Of a DNA stretch of 25,981 bases, positions 17,381 through 25,981 are shown piece after piece. The stretch comes from Coemansia sp. RSA 922 (Eukaryota; Kickxellomycota; Kickxellomycetes; Kickxellales; Kickxellaceae). Both the position numbers and the translations under genes were made by a program. Within the stretch, counting starts at the first letter, position 1. Each line of letters starts with the position of its first letter. Under the pieces are notes generated by a model. The model was not told the DNA's origin, ran no database searches, and saw only the letters and a program-made list of their open reading frames with translations. The stretch is taken from the NCBI GenBank assembly GCA_027577415.1, contig JANBQS010000215.1, positions 1 through 25,981 on the forward strand, read 5' to 3'.

Positions 17381-18311
17381 CCCCCTTTCTTTAGTCCGAA
17401 GTTGGGAAGGGGAGGTGGGCGATTGCCGACTCAGCTTATGCGCAAAGTCTCCGGCAGATTTATTTTTATTCTTTAAAGGAAAGAAAAAAGTGGGACGATG
17501 TGGCCAGCAAGTGGGCCTGTGGCCGGCGTTTTTCCTTTGTATTTCTCTTTGAGGACCTAATCGCATGCTAACACGCGTGAAATGCTACAGTCTAGCTAGC
17601 TGGCAGTCAACGGCAGAAGCATGCTTTTCTTCTTCCTCCCTCCCCCGAAGGGCTAAAGCCTAGCAATGTGAAAGAGCCTCCCCCTCCTTTCTTTCTTCTC
17701 AGCTTGCGACTTTCTCATCCCCTCAGTTTTTTTGCTTCCCCTGAAGAAAGGGAGGGAACGCTTAAAAAGCAGCTCCCACCCACTCACCCTCCCCGCCCGC
17801 TCTATTCCTTTCTTGTTCTTCTTGCACATCCACTATCACTTTTTTTTTCTTCTTCTTCTTCTGTATGAATATATCGCTTTAGCTTTTATATACTCAAGAA
17901 ATCAAACGCTCTAGTTTGTATTTATCAGGCAAATAGGTACGTTCTTCCCTGTTGATCCCTCTCCTGCTCTCTTCTTGGCATTTGGGAATCTACGATGTCT
18001 TCCAGCTGCGCATCTTGCTGATGCGAGACGTTTTGTGTGTGATTGGGCGAATAACGACCCTGTGAACTTTTTTTTTATTTTGGGGGGCTGACTCCTCTGA
18101 AATTGCCATCCCCGAAGACGTGTATAAAAGCAGGCTTGGAAGTGGGAAGAGGATGAAGCAGGCACATTCTTTTCTCAACTCAATTTTTTTTGTACTCTAA
18201 CTGTATTTCTACACTATTTCTGTTGCTGCGTCTTGTACTCACACATTCTTTTATACTTCACTATTCTGCTTTTGTCTGTTAGAAGGCCCCTCCCTCCGTA
18301 TTTCAGTGACT
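17381..18311. other. Intergenic, pyrimidine-rich leader of the TFIIB-like gene
   Basis: 931 bp. It contains the GID4 3' end, C/T-rich tracts (17680-17720, 17775-17860 with a TTC run), and near its end a TATAAAAG box. Frames inside are low-complexity. I see no further gene. Confidence 0.55.
18123..18130 (+). promoter_or_regulatory. TATA box of the TFIIB-like gene
   Basis: TATAAAAG, 182 bp upstream of the ATG at 18312, followed by an AT- and pyrimidine-rich stretch typical of a fungal 5' UTR. Confidence 0.5.
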
Positions 18312-20261
18312 ATGCGCGTAGACTCGCTACTAAACCCGGCACCCGCCAAAGCGCTCGAGAGTGGGTCAGATACAGAGTACGCGGCTACAACGTTCGAAGA
18401 GTCTAATCGACTCGCTCACTTTATTGGGAACGAGCGGGATGACTTTGAGATGGCTTTGTGGAGGCAAGAGTCAGGGTTGGGTCCGCCACAGGCAGCGTCT
18501 GGTGAGACAAGGTTCTTTGGGCAGAATGAGTATGTCTCTGGTGACCGCGGAGGGCAGATGGCGGGTGGCAGGCATGGGGGCAGTGCATCTGCGCACATTC
18601 ATGCAAAGTATATGCGGCAAGCAGCGCACTCGGGTGACACGCAGGCGTCGCCTTTCTATGCGTCTGCGCTTGCGTATGCCAGGAGCGAAAAGCAGACTGC
18701 GTACCACAGTATCCGCCAGAGCGTTCCTCAGAATATGGCTGACGATGTGCGCCCGCAGATTTTTGTTGAGCGTCCGCCTATCGTTGCTCATGGCGCTATG
18801 AGCATTGACAAATCTGGCGACTATATTAGGCCGACCCTGAGCTCTGACCATATGCTGGGCCAAGTCGTACTTAGTGACTCTTCTGCTATATCTCCGCGCT
18901 CTGCCTATGCTCCGTGCAGAAACAATAGCCCTGGGTCTTCGTCTTCGCCGCCGTCTTTGTCTTCATCTACTGCATTTAGCGACGCCGGGTCATCGTCATC
19001 GTCGCTGTCTGTCAGGAGCCAAACATTTGGCAAGCGGCTGCGCTTGCATCCGACCGATGCTGCCGCTGCTGCTGCTGTTTTGACCTCACTGTCCGGTCGC
19101 ATGGCGGTTGATGAGTTTGACGACGATGAGGATGACGATGAGATTGACCCCTACGCCGATGTGTTTGCTGCTGCTAGCCGCGCTGCTATGCCAAAGACTT
19201 TCAGCGGATACGCGGGATTTGGACTAACAGGGGGCGCTAATTCTGCGCCTTGCTCCTCTGTTCCTGCCGGGCTCACGTGCTATCCACCGCCGCCGTTACC
19301 TCGTTTGACCAATAGCAGCCCCTCGATTGTCACGACGAATCTCGATGACGAAAAGCGTAGTGTTTCACACAAGCGCAAATCCTCCCGAGCCTCCGCTGCC
19401 ATTACTTCCGCTGTAGGCAATCTTAACGTGACCGCCTCCACTGCCATGCCAGGCACAAAGGATGAGACACAGGTGGTGCGTCGTCATCGCGCAAAGGCGA
19501 GTGTTGCGAAGAGCGCAAAGGATGGTAATAGCAGCAGCTCTGATTGCACGACTACTGCTGAGGAGAAGCCGGTGGTCAATTGGAAGTCGCTCGAGGTGCC
19601 GGAGGATATTTGGACCAAGACACAGGAGCTTTACGATGAGGTCAAGGGAATGAAGAAGGTACAAAACAGACAGCCAGTGCGTAAGCGGCCGGCAATACTC
19701 GCAGCGCTAATGTTTATATTATGTCGAAGCCACGGGTATCCTCGCACATTTGCTGAAATTTGTACGGCGGCCAACGTTACGAAACGGGATATCGGAATGT
19801 ACTATAAGCTTATGCATCAAGTTCTGGATAGCGAGTACACGTCGATAGAGAGGGCCAAGCCGTCGGCCTATCAGCGGCGCTGGTGCTCTGCATTGGATTT
19901 GCCTTCGTGGATGGCCGAGGCTGCTAGTTGCATTTATGACCGTGCTGATAGCATGGCTATTGTGCAGGGCAAGTGTCCGGTTAGTGTCAGCGCTGCTTCT
20001 ATCTGGCTCGTAGTCTGGGCGTTTAACTATCGACATGCGTTGGATAAGACTGGGTTTGCTCTTCCTGAGGATACCCCGGTGACCTCGGCGGCTACTCCTA
20101 ATTTGCCTTGTTTTGCAAAGTCTGATACCTATGTCTCTTGCAATCAGCACGATGTCTGTAAGACTACTAATGTGGTCATTGCTACACTTACCAGCGTCTT
20201 TAAGCTGCTGCTCCCTCATTTGAAGGCGCTTGTAGAGGGTCTTTTGATAGAACATTTGTAA
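18312..20261 (+). CDS. TFIIB-fold protein with two cyclin-like repeats and a long disordered N-terminus, no zinc ribbon
   Basis: 649 residues from the ATG at 18312 (MRVDSLLNPAPAKALE). The opening SLLNP is a motif seen at the start of various fungal transcription regulators. Residues ~20-415 are disordered: Ser and Ala runs, an acidic block (FDDDEDDDEIDPYAD), and basic KRKSS and RRHRAK patches that could be nuclear signals. From ~430 the sequence is TFIIB-like. Repeat 1 has RPAILAALMFILCRSHGYPR followed by TFAEICTAANVTKRDIGMYY, matching the IAA..YI.CR..G.PRTF.EI....V.K..IG pattern. Repeat 2 (~527-645) has LPSWMAEAASCIYDRA, KCPVSVSAASIWLV and a helix-turn-helix-like end (TNVVIATLTSVFKLLLPHL), with an inserted loop. 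The CxxC/CxxC zinc ribbon of true TFIIB and Brf1 is absent. It is therefore a paralogue, probably a transcription regulator. The role is not established. Confidence 0.8.
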   Translation: MRVDSLLNPAPAKALESGSDTEYAATTFEESNRLAHFIGNERDDFEMALWRQESGLGPPQAASGETRFFGQNEYVSGDRGGQMAGGRHGGSASAHIHAKYMRQAAHSGDTQASPFYASALAYARSEKQTAYHSIRQSVPQNMADDVRPQIFVERPPIVAHGAMSIDKSGDYIRPTLSSDHMLGQVVLSDSSAISPRSAYAPCRNNSPGSSSSPPSLSSSTAFSDAGSSSSSLSVRSQTFGKRLRLHPTDAAAAAAVLTSLSGRMAVDEFDDDEDDDEIDPYADVFAAASRAAMPKTFSGYAGFGLTGGANSAPCSSVPAGLTCYPPPPLPRLTNSSPSIVTTNLDDEKRSVSHKRKSSRASAAITSAVGNLNVTASTAMPGTKDETQVVRRHRAKASVAKSAKDGNSSSSDCTTTAEEKPVVNWKSLEVPEDIWTKTQELYDEVKGMKKVQNRQPVRKRPAILAALMFILCRSHGYPRTFAEICTAANVTKRDIGMYYKLMHQVLDSEYTSIERAKPSAYQRRWCSALDLPSWMAEAASCIYDRADSMAIVQGKCPVSVSAASIWLVVWAFNYRHALDKTGFALPEDTPVTSAATPNLPCFAKSDTYVSCNQHDVCKTTNVVIATLTSVFKLLLPHLKALVEGLLIEHL

Positions 20262-20414
20262 ATATTTATTTTGAGCATTATTTAAAAAAAAATCAACCTT
20301 TTTTCCAAACATACACGCACACATCAATATAAATTGGAACCCAGTGTAGCATATCACAGGGAGCGATGACCTAGTCAGAAACCCAATACAACGACTTCAT
20401 CGTCATACTCAGAC

Positions 20415-20420
20415 CACGTG
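20415..20420. promoter_or_regulatory. E-box CACGTG upstream of UCH37
   Basis: Perfect palindromic CACGTG 99 bp before the ATG at 20519. It is a bHLH-type site in fungi. Single motif, so weak evidence. Confidence 0.3.
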
Positions 20421-20518
20421 ATTTCATTAGTTGATCAGTGCTTTTTCCATCAACGATGACGCGTTCTTCTTTTGTCTCACTCGTATTTTTTAATACTAAA
20501 TATTATTATTTTTCAGCA

Positions 20519-21568
20519 ATGAGCAACGAAAATGGAAACTGGTGCTTGATTGAAAGCGACCCTGGCGTGTTTACCGAGCTCATTCACAACATGGGCGTCC
20601 GCGATGTACAAGTCGAAGAACTGTACAGCCTAGATTCAGACACACTGCGTGCCATGGCGCCCGTATACGGCCTGATATTCCTATTCAAATGGCAAGGCCA
20701 GACAACCCCACACTCCGATTCCAAGCAAAACCCAGGCAGAAGCGGAATTGTCGTTGACAGCAACGACGTGTTCTTTGCGCAACAAATAATACAAAATGCG
20801 TGTGCGACACAAGCCATTTTGTCCATTCTGCTCAATCGCGAGAGCGAAATAGAGCTGGGCGAGACATTGACGAACTTTCGGTCGTTTGCCTCGGACCTAC
20901 CTCCCGATATGCGCGGGTTGGCGCTGACGAATTGCGACCAGATTCGCGAGGTACACAACTCTTTTGTGCGTCCAGAGTCCTTTCTGACTGACCCCGATGA
21001 GCCCAGACGACCGGCGGGAGAAGACGATGATTTGTTTCATTTTATTAGCTATGTGCCTGTTAACGGTCGGCTTTATGAGCTGGACGGACTTAGGAGGGGA
21101 CCTATTGATCATGGAGAGTCGGGGGATTGGTTGGAGCGCGTGGGCGAGGTTATTCAGCAGCGGATGGGCGAGTATAAGGAGGGCGAGATCCGGTTCAACC
21201 TCATGGCGGTTATCGGCGATAGACGCAAGATGCTCTCTGAGCAGATCACTAGTGTTGATAGGGATATCTCGAGATTGATGGCGGAGCTGGAAAAGTTGCG
21301 GCTGGGAGAGTCAAAGAATCTGGGAGATGTGGAGTCGAGGATCGCAGGGCTTAATAGCGAGCGGGCGGAGCTCGAACATTTGGTTGATCTGGAGAATGGC
21401 AAGTTTGCGAGGTACCAGTTTGATAACTCGTTGAGAAAGCTCAACTTTATCCCGTTTGTCTACCAATTGGTCCGTGCGATGGCGGAAAAGGGTGTGCTGG
21501 AGCCGGCAGTTGAAAAGGCAAAGGAAAAGGCAAAGAACCGGCCTCGCCAGCAACGGCCAGACATGTGA
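20519..21568 (+). CDS. UCHL5: Proteasome-associated deubiquitinase UCH37/UCHL5 family
   Basis: 349 residues from MSNENGNWCLIESDPGVFTE; the frame stays open upstream, but family members start here and a TTTTCAG acceptor-like tract precedes it. A cysteine protease that trims ubiquitin chains, bound to the 19S proteasome via Rpn13 (and to INO80 in animals). Catalytic residues are spaced as expected: oxyanion Gln89, nucleophile Cys95 (QNACATQA), His174 (LFHFISYVP), Asp189 (LYELDG). Residues ~240-310 form a coiled coil. The C-terminal ULD-type end FARYQFDNSLRKLNFIPFVY is followed by a basic KEKAKNRPRQQ tail. S. cerevisiae lacks this gene; S. pombe has it as uch2. It runs convergent to SF3A1 with only 55 bp between stop codons. 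Confidence 0.96.
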   Translation: MSNENGNWCLIESDPGVFTELIHNMGVRDVQVEELYSLDSDTLRAMAPVYGLIFLFKWQGQTTPHSDSKQNPGRSGIVVDSNDVFFAQQIIQNACATQAILSILLNRESEIELGETLTNFRSFASDLPPDMRGLALTNCDQIREVHNSFVRPESFLTDPDEPRRPAGEDDDLFHFISYVPVNGRLYELDGLRRGPIDHGESGDWLERVGEVIQQRMGEYKEGEIRFNLMAVIGDRRKMLSEQITSVDRDISRLMAELEKLRLGESKNLGDVESRIAGLNSERAELEHLVDLENGKFARYQFDNSLRKLNFIPFVYQLVRAMAEKGVLEPAVEKAKEKAKNRPRQQRPDM

Positions 21569-21623
21569 AGGTCTATTTTCTTTTTCTGTTGTTTTTTTAT
21601 TTATTGATACACGCAAGAATAAA

Positions 21624-23120
21624 TCATTTCTTTTGGCGCTTGGTTGTTGGCGGCCCCATTTGAGGACCGATCTGCGGTGTGGTATCGCGCGGATCGCGCA
21701 AGCCCATTTTGCGATGTGTGGCGGCGACCTGGTCTTCAGCCGACATGTTCTCGCGCGCGCGTCTCGTGGCCTGGCCAGCCGTCGATGAGTATCCGTCCCA
21801 GATAACTGGCTGCGCAGCAGCAGCAGTGGTGTCTTTGCTGAGAGTGTCTGATCGGTGTGTGGCCATTTGCTTGAGATACCGGGCAATGTCCATGCCCTCT
21901 TGTACCAGGTTGCTGTCGCGCAATTTGCCCTCGTAAATGAGCTTTTGCTCCTTCCATTTCGGATCAATGAGCTCAACGCGGATATGTTCTTCAAACTCGG
22001 ATGCCGGTATTTGGAGCTGGCAGAGTTGGCATTGGAGCGTGACTTTGGCTATCTGTGGACCGCGCCGTAGGGTCGGGACATAGTCCTTGCGGATCTTCAT
22101 TGGACCAATAGTCTGTACCGGTAGCTGGGCCTTGGGGTTACGCTCGGCCTCGATTTCCTCGTCAATGTTTTCGTCGTCTTCGTCCATTTCCATCTCCACA
22201 TCATTGTCATCCTCGTCCTCTTCCTCGTCACTTTTGACTGAACTGGCTACAGGCGGCTGAGTGGACTGAACCACTGTAGTTGCTGGCTTGGGGGCTTCTC
22301 CATTGTCAACGCGGCGCGAGTTGTGTTTATCTTCCAGCGACATGGTGGCTAAATCCTGTAGTCGCAGGGGTCCAGGCAAATCTACAAAGGCATCTTCCTC
22401 GACAAACTCTACCGTACCCACGACGACAAAATCGTGCCAGTCAATAGACAAAAACGCCTCCTTTTCTTTCTCTGCCTCTCTCCCCTTTCTCTGGCGCTCT
22501 TCCTCTTCAAACGCCACCCACTTCATCCTACGATTAACGCGATCCAAAATCTGGTGCTTATTCTCCCTGTCCCTCTCCACCCTGTCGAGGAGCTCCGCTG
22601 TAGGGAAAAACACCAACGTGTACTGGTCGACGAGTTTGCGGAAATAGGGGAACAGTGAGTGTGCGGGAGACATGAAATCGAATTGGTAGTTTTGCGACTC
22701 GCGTTGCGCCAGCATAGTCATGAATTGGCGGCCGTTACGAGCGACAAATTGCGCTGTCAGCTTTATCACGTCTAGGTCTTGCGCCGATATCGCTGGCATC
22801 GCATGGGCAAATTGCAGGGCATCGGGTCGCTCGGGTGCCTCGACGAGAGGTAGGTCAATGTCCATGGAATCGGGGATATCCGCGGGGGCGTCGGTGGTGT
22901 CGCCGGATTTATACTTTTCTACCATATGCGAGTAGTATGCATAGTACGGGTCGTTGGGATAGAGGAACGAGAACTTTGCTGTGCTTTGGTATTTCTCTCG
23001 GATCAACTGTTGGAAGGCATCGCCAGACTTTGCCACATGCCCGGCCGTCTTATCAACAATAACCTTTATGTCTAGTGGCGGGTAAATGATCGCCGCGGGC
23101 GTGTCGCGCGTTTCAGCCAT
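21624..23120 (-). CDS. SF3A1: Splicing factor SF3a subunit 1 (SF3A1/Prp21/Sap114)
   Basis: 498 residues, ATG at 23120, TGA at 21624-21626. A subunit of the SF3a complex of U2 snRNP, required for branch-site recognition and the prespliceosome. The first SURP module is at about residues 15-72 (VIVDKTAGHVAKSGDAFQQL and FSFLYPNDPYYAYY). The second is at about 114-168 (VIKLTAQFVARNGRQFMTML, FDFMSPAHSLFPYF). A PRP21-like region follows (WHDFVVVGTVEF), then a very acidic segment with Glu/Asp runs, and the conserved end (LQCQLCQLQIPASEFEEHIR and VIWDGYSS). The C-terminal ubiquitin-like domain of animal SF3A1 is absent. The protein ends in a basic TTKRQKK tail, closer to yeast Prp21 in plan. No introns. 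Confidence 0.95.
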   Translation of the reverse strand: MAETRDTPAAIIYPPLDIKVIVDKTAGHVAKSGDAFQQLIREKYQSTAKFSFLYPNDPYYAYYSHMVEKYKSGDTTDAPADIPDSMDIDLPLVEAPERPDALQFAHAMPAISAQDLDVIKLTAQFVARNGRQFMTMLAQRESQNYQFDFMSPAHSLFPYFRKLVDQYTLVFFPTAELLDRVERDRENKHQILDRVNRRMKWVAFEEEERQRKGREAEKEKEAFLSIDWHDFVVVGTVEFVEEDAFVDLPGPLRLQDLATMSLEDKHNSRRVDNGEAPKPATTVVQSTQPPVASSVKSDEEEDEDDNDVEMEMDEDDENIDEEIEAERNPKAQLPVQTIGPMKIRKDYVPTLRRGPQIAKVTLQCQLCQLQIPASEFEEHIRVELIDPKWKEQKLIYEGKLRDSNLVQEGMDIARYLKQMATHRSDTLSKDTTAAAAQPVIWDGYSSTAGQATRRARENMSAEDQVAATHRKMGLRDPRDTTPQIGPQMGPPTTKRQKK

Positions 23121-23333
23121 GGTAATAAAAAAATATATCGATGATAAAGGGTTGTTAATATCACAAGCTGAAAAAAAAAGTCTAACCGATTGCCAATCAC
23201 TCCATCTCCGACAATAAACATTAGCTCGTATGGGAGATTAACATCCAGATCTCTCGTAAGACAGGTCAAGTGGTAAAAAAGTGTATAGTATAAAGGGTAA
23301 AAAAAAAATATAAAAGTGGTTGGGTAGGCAAAC

Positions 23334-24227
<894 letters not shown>

Positions 24228-24520
24228 ATATAAGCGAAAAGGATGTGAAGGTAAAGTGGTGACGTTGGTAGTACAAGTGCAAATTGGAAAGTGAGTTTGA
24301 ATTGGAAAATGGAGAAAGAAGAAAGGCGGCTCTGTCTCCCTTGCAAGCACAAGTAGCTCTTGTCAGGTGACGAGCCGTGATCCACTCTGATGAACACAGG
24401 CGAGCCGACTAACATGTATTTCCAACTGTCCGCGGCTCCGTCACCTAATTTCGCTTTTGCTTCATTCGCCATCCAATTTTATTTCGTATCTCTGTTGTAG
24501 ACCTCTATACTTTTGGACAT
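24228..24520. promoter_or_regulatory. Divergent promoter region between the Rab4-type gene and Asterix
   Basis: 293 bp separate the two ATGs. No TATA box is obvious. The Rab side is AT-rich and purine-rich (GGAGAAAGAAGAAAG at about 24310). It may serve both genes. Confidence 0.4.
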
Positions 24521-24871
24521 ATGGCGCGTAAGGAATTCCCAGGCGACCCGCGGCGTTCAGCAGACGTGGTTCCGTATACTCCAGCAACGAGCAATGGCGA
24601 TGGCAGCATCTACTATATGGTTGCGTTTGTCTCCTCGATGGCCACCCTGTTCTTGAAAAATAAGTGGGCTGGATGGATTGCCGTATACTCGTCACTGCTC
24701 TCTGTATTCAGCGACAGGGCTTCAGCGTCTGGCACGGGCGGTGGCAGTCGACTGTCGACTATGGTGTTGGCACTTACGGCGCTGCTAATGTCGTACATGC
24801 CTGAAGTTGTAGCTCTGTTCAAGCTAGTTCAGCAGGGAGATAGCGGGGCACCCGTAGCTGCAAGCACCTGA
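24521..24871 (+). CDS. WDR83OS: Asterix/WDR83OS family, PAT-complex subunit
   Basis: 116 residues, ATG at 24521. Family hallmarks: DPRR at residues 9-12 followed by a V.YTP-type segment. A first hydrophobic segment is at ~30-45 (IYYMVAFVSSMATLFL), then KNKWAGWIAVYSSLLSVFSDR at ~46-66, matching the K.KW..W.A.Y.S..S...SR core, and a third segment (~78-100) containing LLMSYMPE. In animals Asterix pairs with CCDC47 in the PAT complex, which shields polar transmembrane helices during membrane protein insertion in the ER. Length and layout fit the family. No intron is needed. Confidence 0.92.
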   Translation: MARKEFPGDPRRSADVVPYTPATSNGDGSIYYMVAFVSSMATLFLKNKWAGWIAVYSSLLSVFSDRASASGTGGGSRLSTMVLALTALLMSYMPEVVALFKLVQQGDSGAPVAAST

Positions 24872-24879
24872 GTTGAGCA

Positions 24880-25275
24880 CTTGGATATTATATATAGCCT
24901 GGCCGTTTTTGAACCTTGTGCTATCCAGGGGCAGAGATACGTTTGGCTACGAAGGATCTTTTGGACTACCAGACTGTGAATGTTATTGGTACCGAGGACA
25001 TTGGCCAACTTTGCTTCGTTCGCTTTAGTTGCTAGTCTGCTACATCTACCTCGTTTCTCTGCAATTTCCCACTTTTCTGTATTCGCCAAGAGACCATGAG
25101 CCAAAACCACGCATGAGTTGATCTCAATGGAATGATCACATAGCCACGGAATTACCATCGAATGCGATTTAAATTCAATATCAGCATGGTGCTTGCGAAA
25201 CTGATAAGAAAACAGATCGACTATTGGGTTGTACAGAGATGCAACCCTGCCCGGAACTACTGGCTGATAAGTACT
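24880..25275 (-). pseudogene. Unrecognised open frame without a start, possible decayed gene or element
   Basis: The frame opens after a TAG at 25276-25278. It runs through protein-like sequence (YNPIVDLFSYQFRKHHADIE; MVIPWLCDHSIEINSCVVLA; WEIAEKRGRCSRLATKANEA) and becomes antisense to the 3' end of Asterix. The first Met is at about codon 41. The residue pattern looks more protein-like than random DNA, but I recognise no domain. It may be part of a degraded mobile element together with the frame at 25551-25907. Confidence 0.3.
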
Positions 25276-25550
25276 CTAGACAAAGTTCATGAACCAAGTG
25301 TGATAACGGCCATACAGACCACCCGGTCCCGTGTCTTACGCCATGTCAACCTGGTCTCACGCCAAACGTGACAGACCGATTTGGCCGCAGTCAATTTCCA
25401 CGCTCACAGCTTTTTTTTGGTAAGCTATCTTGTGTCGCCACCCACGTGGATGTGCAAGGATTGCCCACGCCACATGCGAAGGCTGCATCTATGGCGGTGT
25501 TCTTTTTTTTTCTGTTCCAGCACGGCGCCAGCTGAGCATCAGCACTAGGT

Positions 25551-25907
25551 TCAATCGACATTGGCGGACAATATTGTATATGCACAAGTAGATTTACACA
25601 TATTACTTTTGTACAACCGCTTTCTCTTTATGGACAGGGTTGTTAATTTTATTGCCGCTTTTGTCCTCTGTGTGGTCTTGAGGTAAACAACAACAACTTG
25701 GCTCTGGTGTAACTTCAGTACCGGTATTATTAGCTGGAAGTTCTTCTCTACTTGCTTCGCTTCCCACACAGCTTGCACGCGCGGGGCCGAACGTGTTTTT
25801 ACGCCCGTTGTAAATTCCGCAACGACAGTATTGTATCGAACACCGAGAACCTTCTCTCGTGCCTGCCAGCTTTCGATCCTGTTTTCGACTAGTCCAAATT
25901 GGTCCAA
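25551..25907 (-). pseudogene. Unrecognised open frame without a start, window edge
   Basis: Opens after a stop at 25908-25910 and reads LDQFGLVENRIESWQAREKV, then TGVKTRSAPRVQAVWEAKQV. No Met lies near the start. Immediately upstream another protein-like fragment enters from the window edge (ALTPVPKERAWLVRTY, 25979-25929) and also ends in a stop. The pattern of several broken frames on one strand suggests a decaying gene or element that continues beyond the window. Family not recognised. Confidence 0.3.
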
Positions 25908-25981
25908 CTAATAAACGTTAAAGTACCAATTTAGTATGTTCGCACAAGCCATGCACGTTCTTTAGGCACGGGAGTCAAAGC

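Larger units (their letters stand above)
24872..25981. other. 3' block with broken frames, no intact gene
   Basis: 1.1 kb after Asterix. Apart from the two minus-strand frames listed separately I see no intact ORF, no clear terminal repeats and no RNA gene. The 25380-25550 part carries a short minus-strand frame (SIEPSADAQLAPCWNRKKKN) with an A-run (25503-25511), possibly the same degraded unit. Confidence 0.4.

Noticed and set aside
25530..25560. GGTTCAATCGAC as a tRNA T-arm
   Set aside because: No acceptor stem, anticodon arm or D-arm can be found around it.

Overview
The window looks like nuclear DNA of a fungus. Genes are dense and mostly intron-poor. The few introns are short (74-209 bp), with GTAAGT-type donors and one perfect TACTAAC branch site. 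The products are typical fungal or eukaryotic housekeeping proteins. Protein style (Ser/Gln-rich disordered regions, an F-box-like leader at 3064) suggests an early-diverging lineage, perhaps Kickxellomycotina. That placement is an inference from appearance, not a search result.

Layout. (1) 1-2934: the C-terminal part of a long Ser-rich protein and a low-molecular-weight protein tyrosine phosphatase. (2) 3064-4521: a short F-box-like leader fragment next to a damaged OGG1 (8-oxoguanine DNA glycosylase) that lacks its N-terminal domain and has a 1-nt frameshift. (3) 4522-13700: a gene-poor, AT-rich accessory block. It holds a set of small, diverged alpha/beta proteins, all on the minus strand (5585, 7403, 9056, plus decayed copies at 10854 and perhaps 10287), interspersed with duplicated upstream modules. 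A small membrane protein with a frameshift (6619-7037) lies among them. (4) 13701-24871: a conserved, compact block with ALE1 (MBOAT lysophospholipid acyltransferase), GID4 (three exons), a TFIIB-fold protein without a zinc ribbon, UCH37/UCHL5, SF3A1/Prp21, a Rab4-type GTPase (three exons) and Asterix/WDR83OS. (5) 24872-25981: interrupted reading frames with no recognised function, possibly a decaying element or gene.

The conserved genes do not form one pathway. They touch phospholipid remodelling (ALE1), ubiquitin and proteasome biology (GID4, UCH37), transcription and splicing (TFIIB-like, SF3A1), endosomal recycling (Rab4) and membrane protein biogenesis in the ER (Asterix). They are arranged as divergent pairs (ALE1/GID4, Rab4/Asterix) and one convergent pair (UCH37/SF3A1, 55 bp apart). 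The most novel material is the small-protein array with its duplicated 5' modules; next are the TFIIB-like protein and the broken OGG1.
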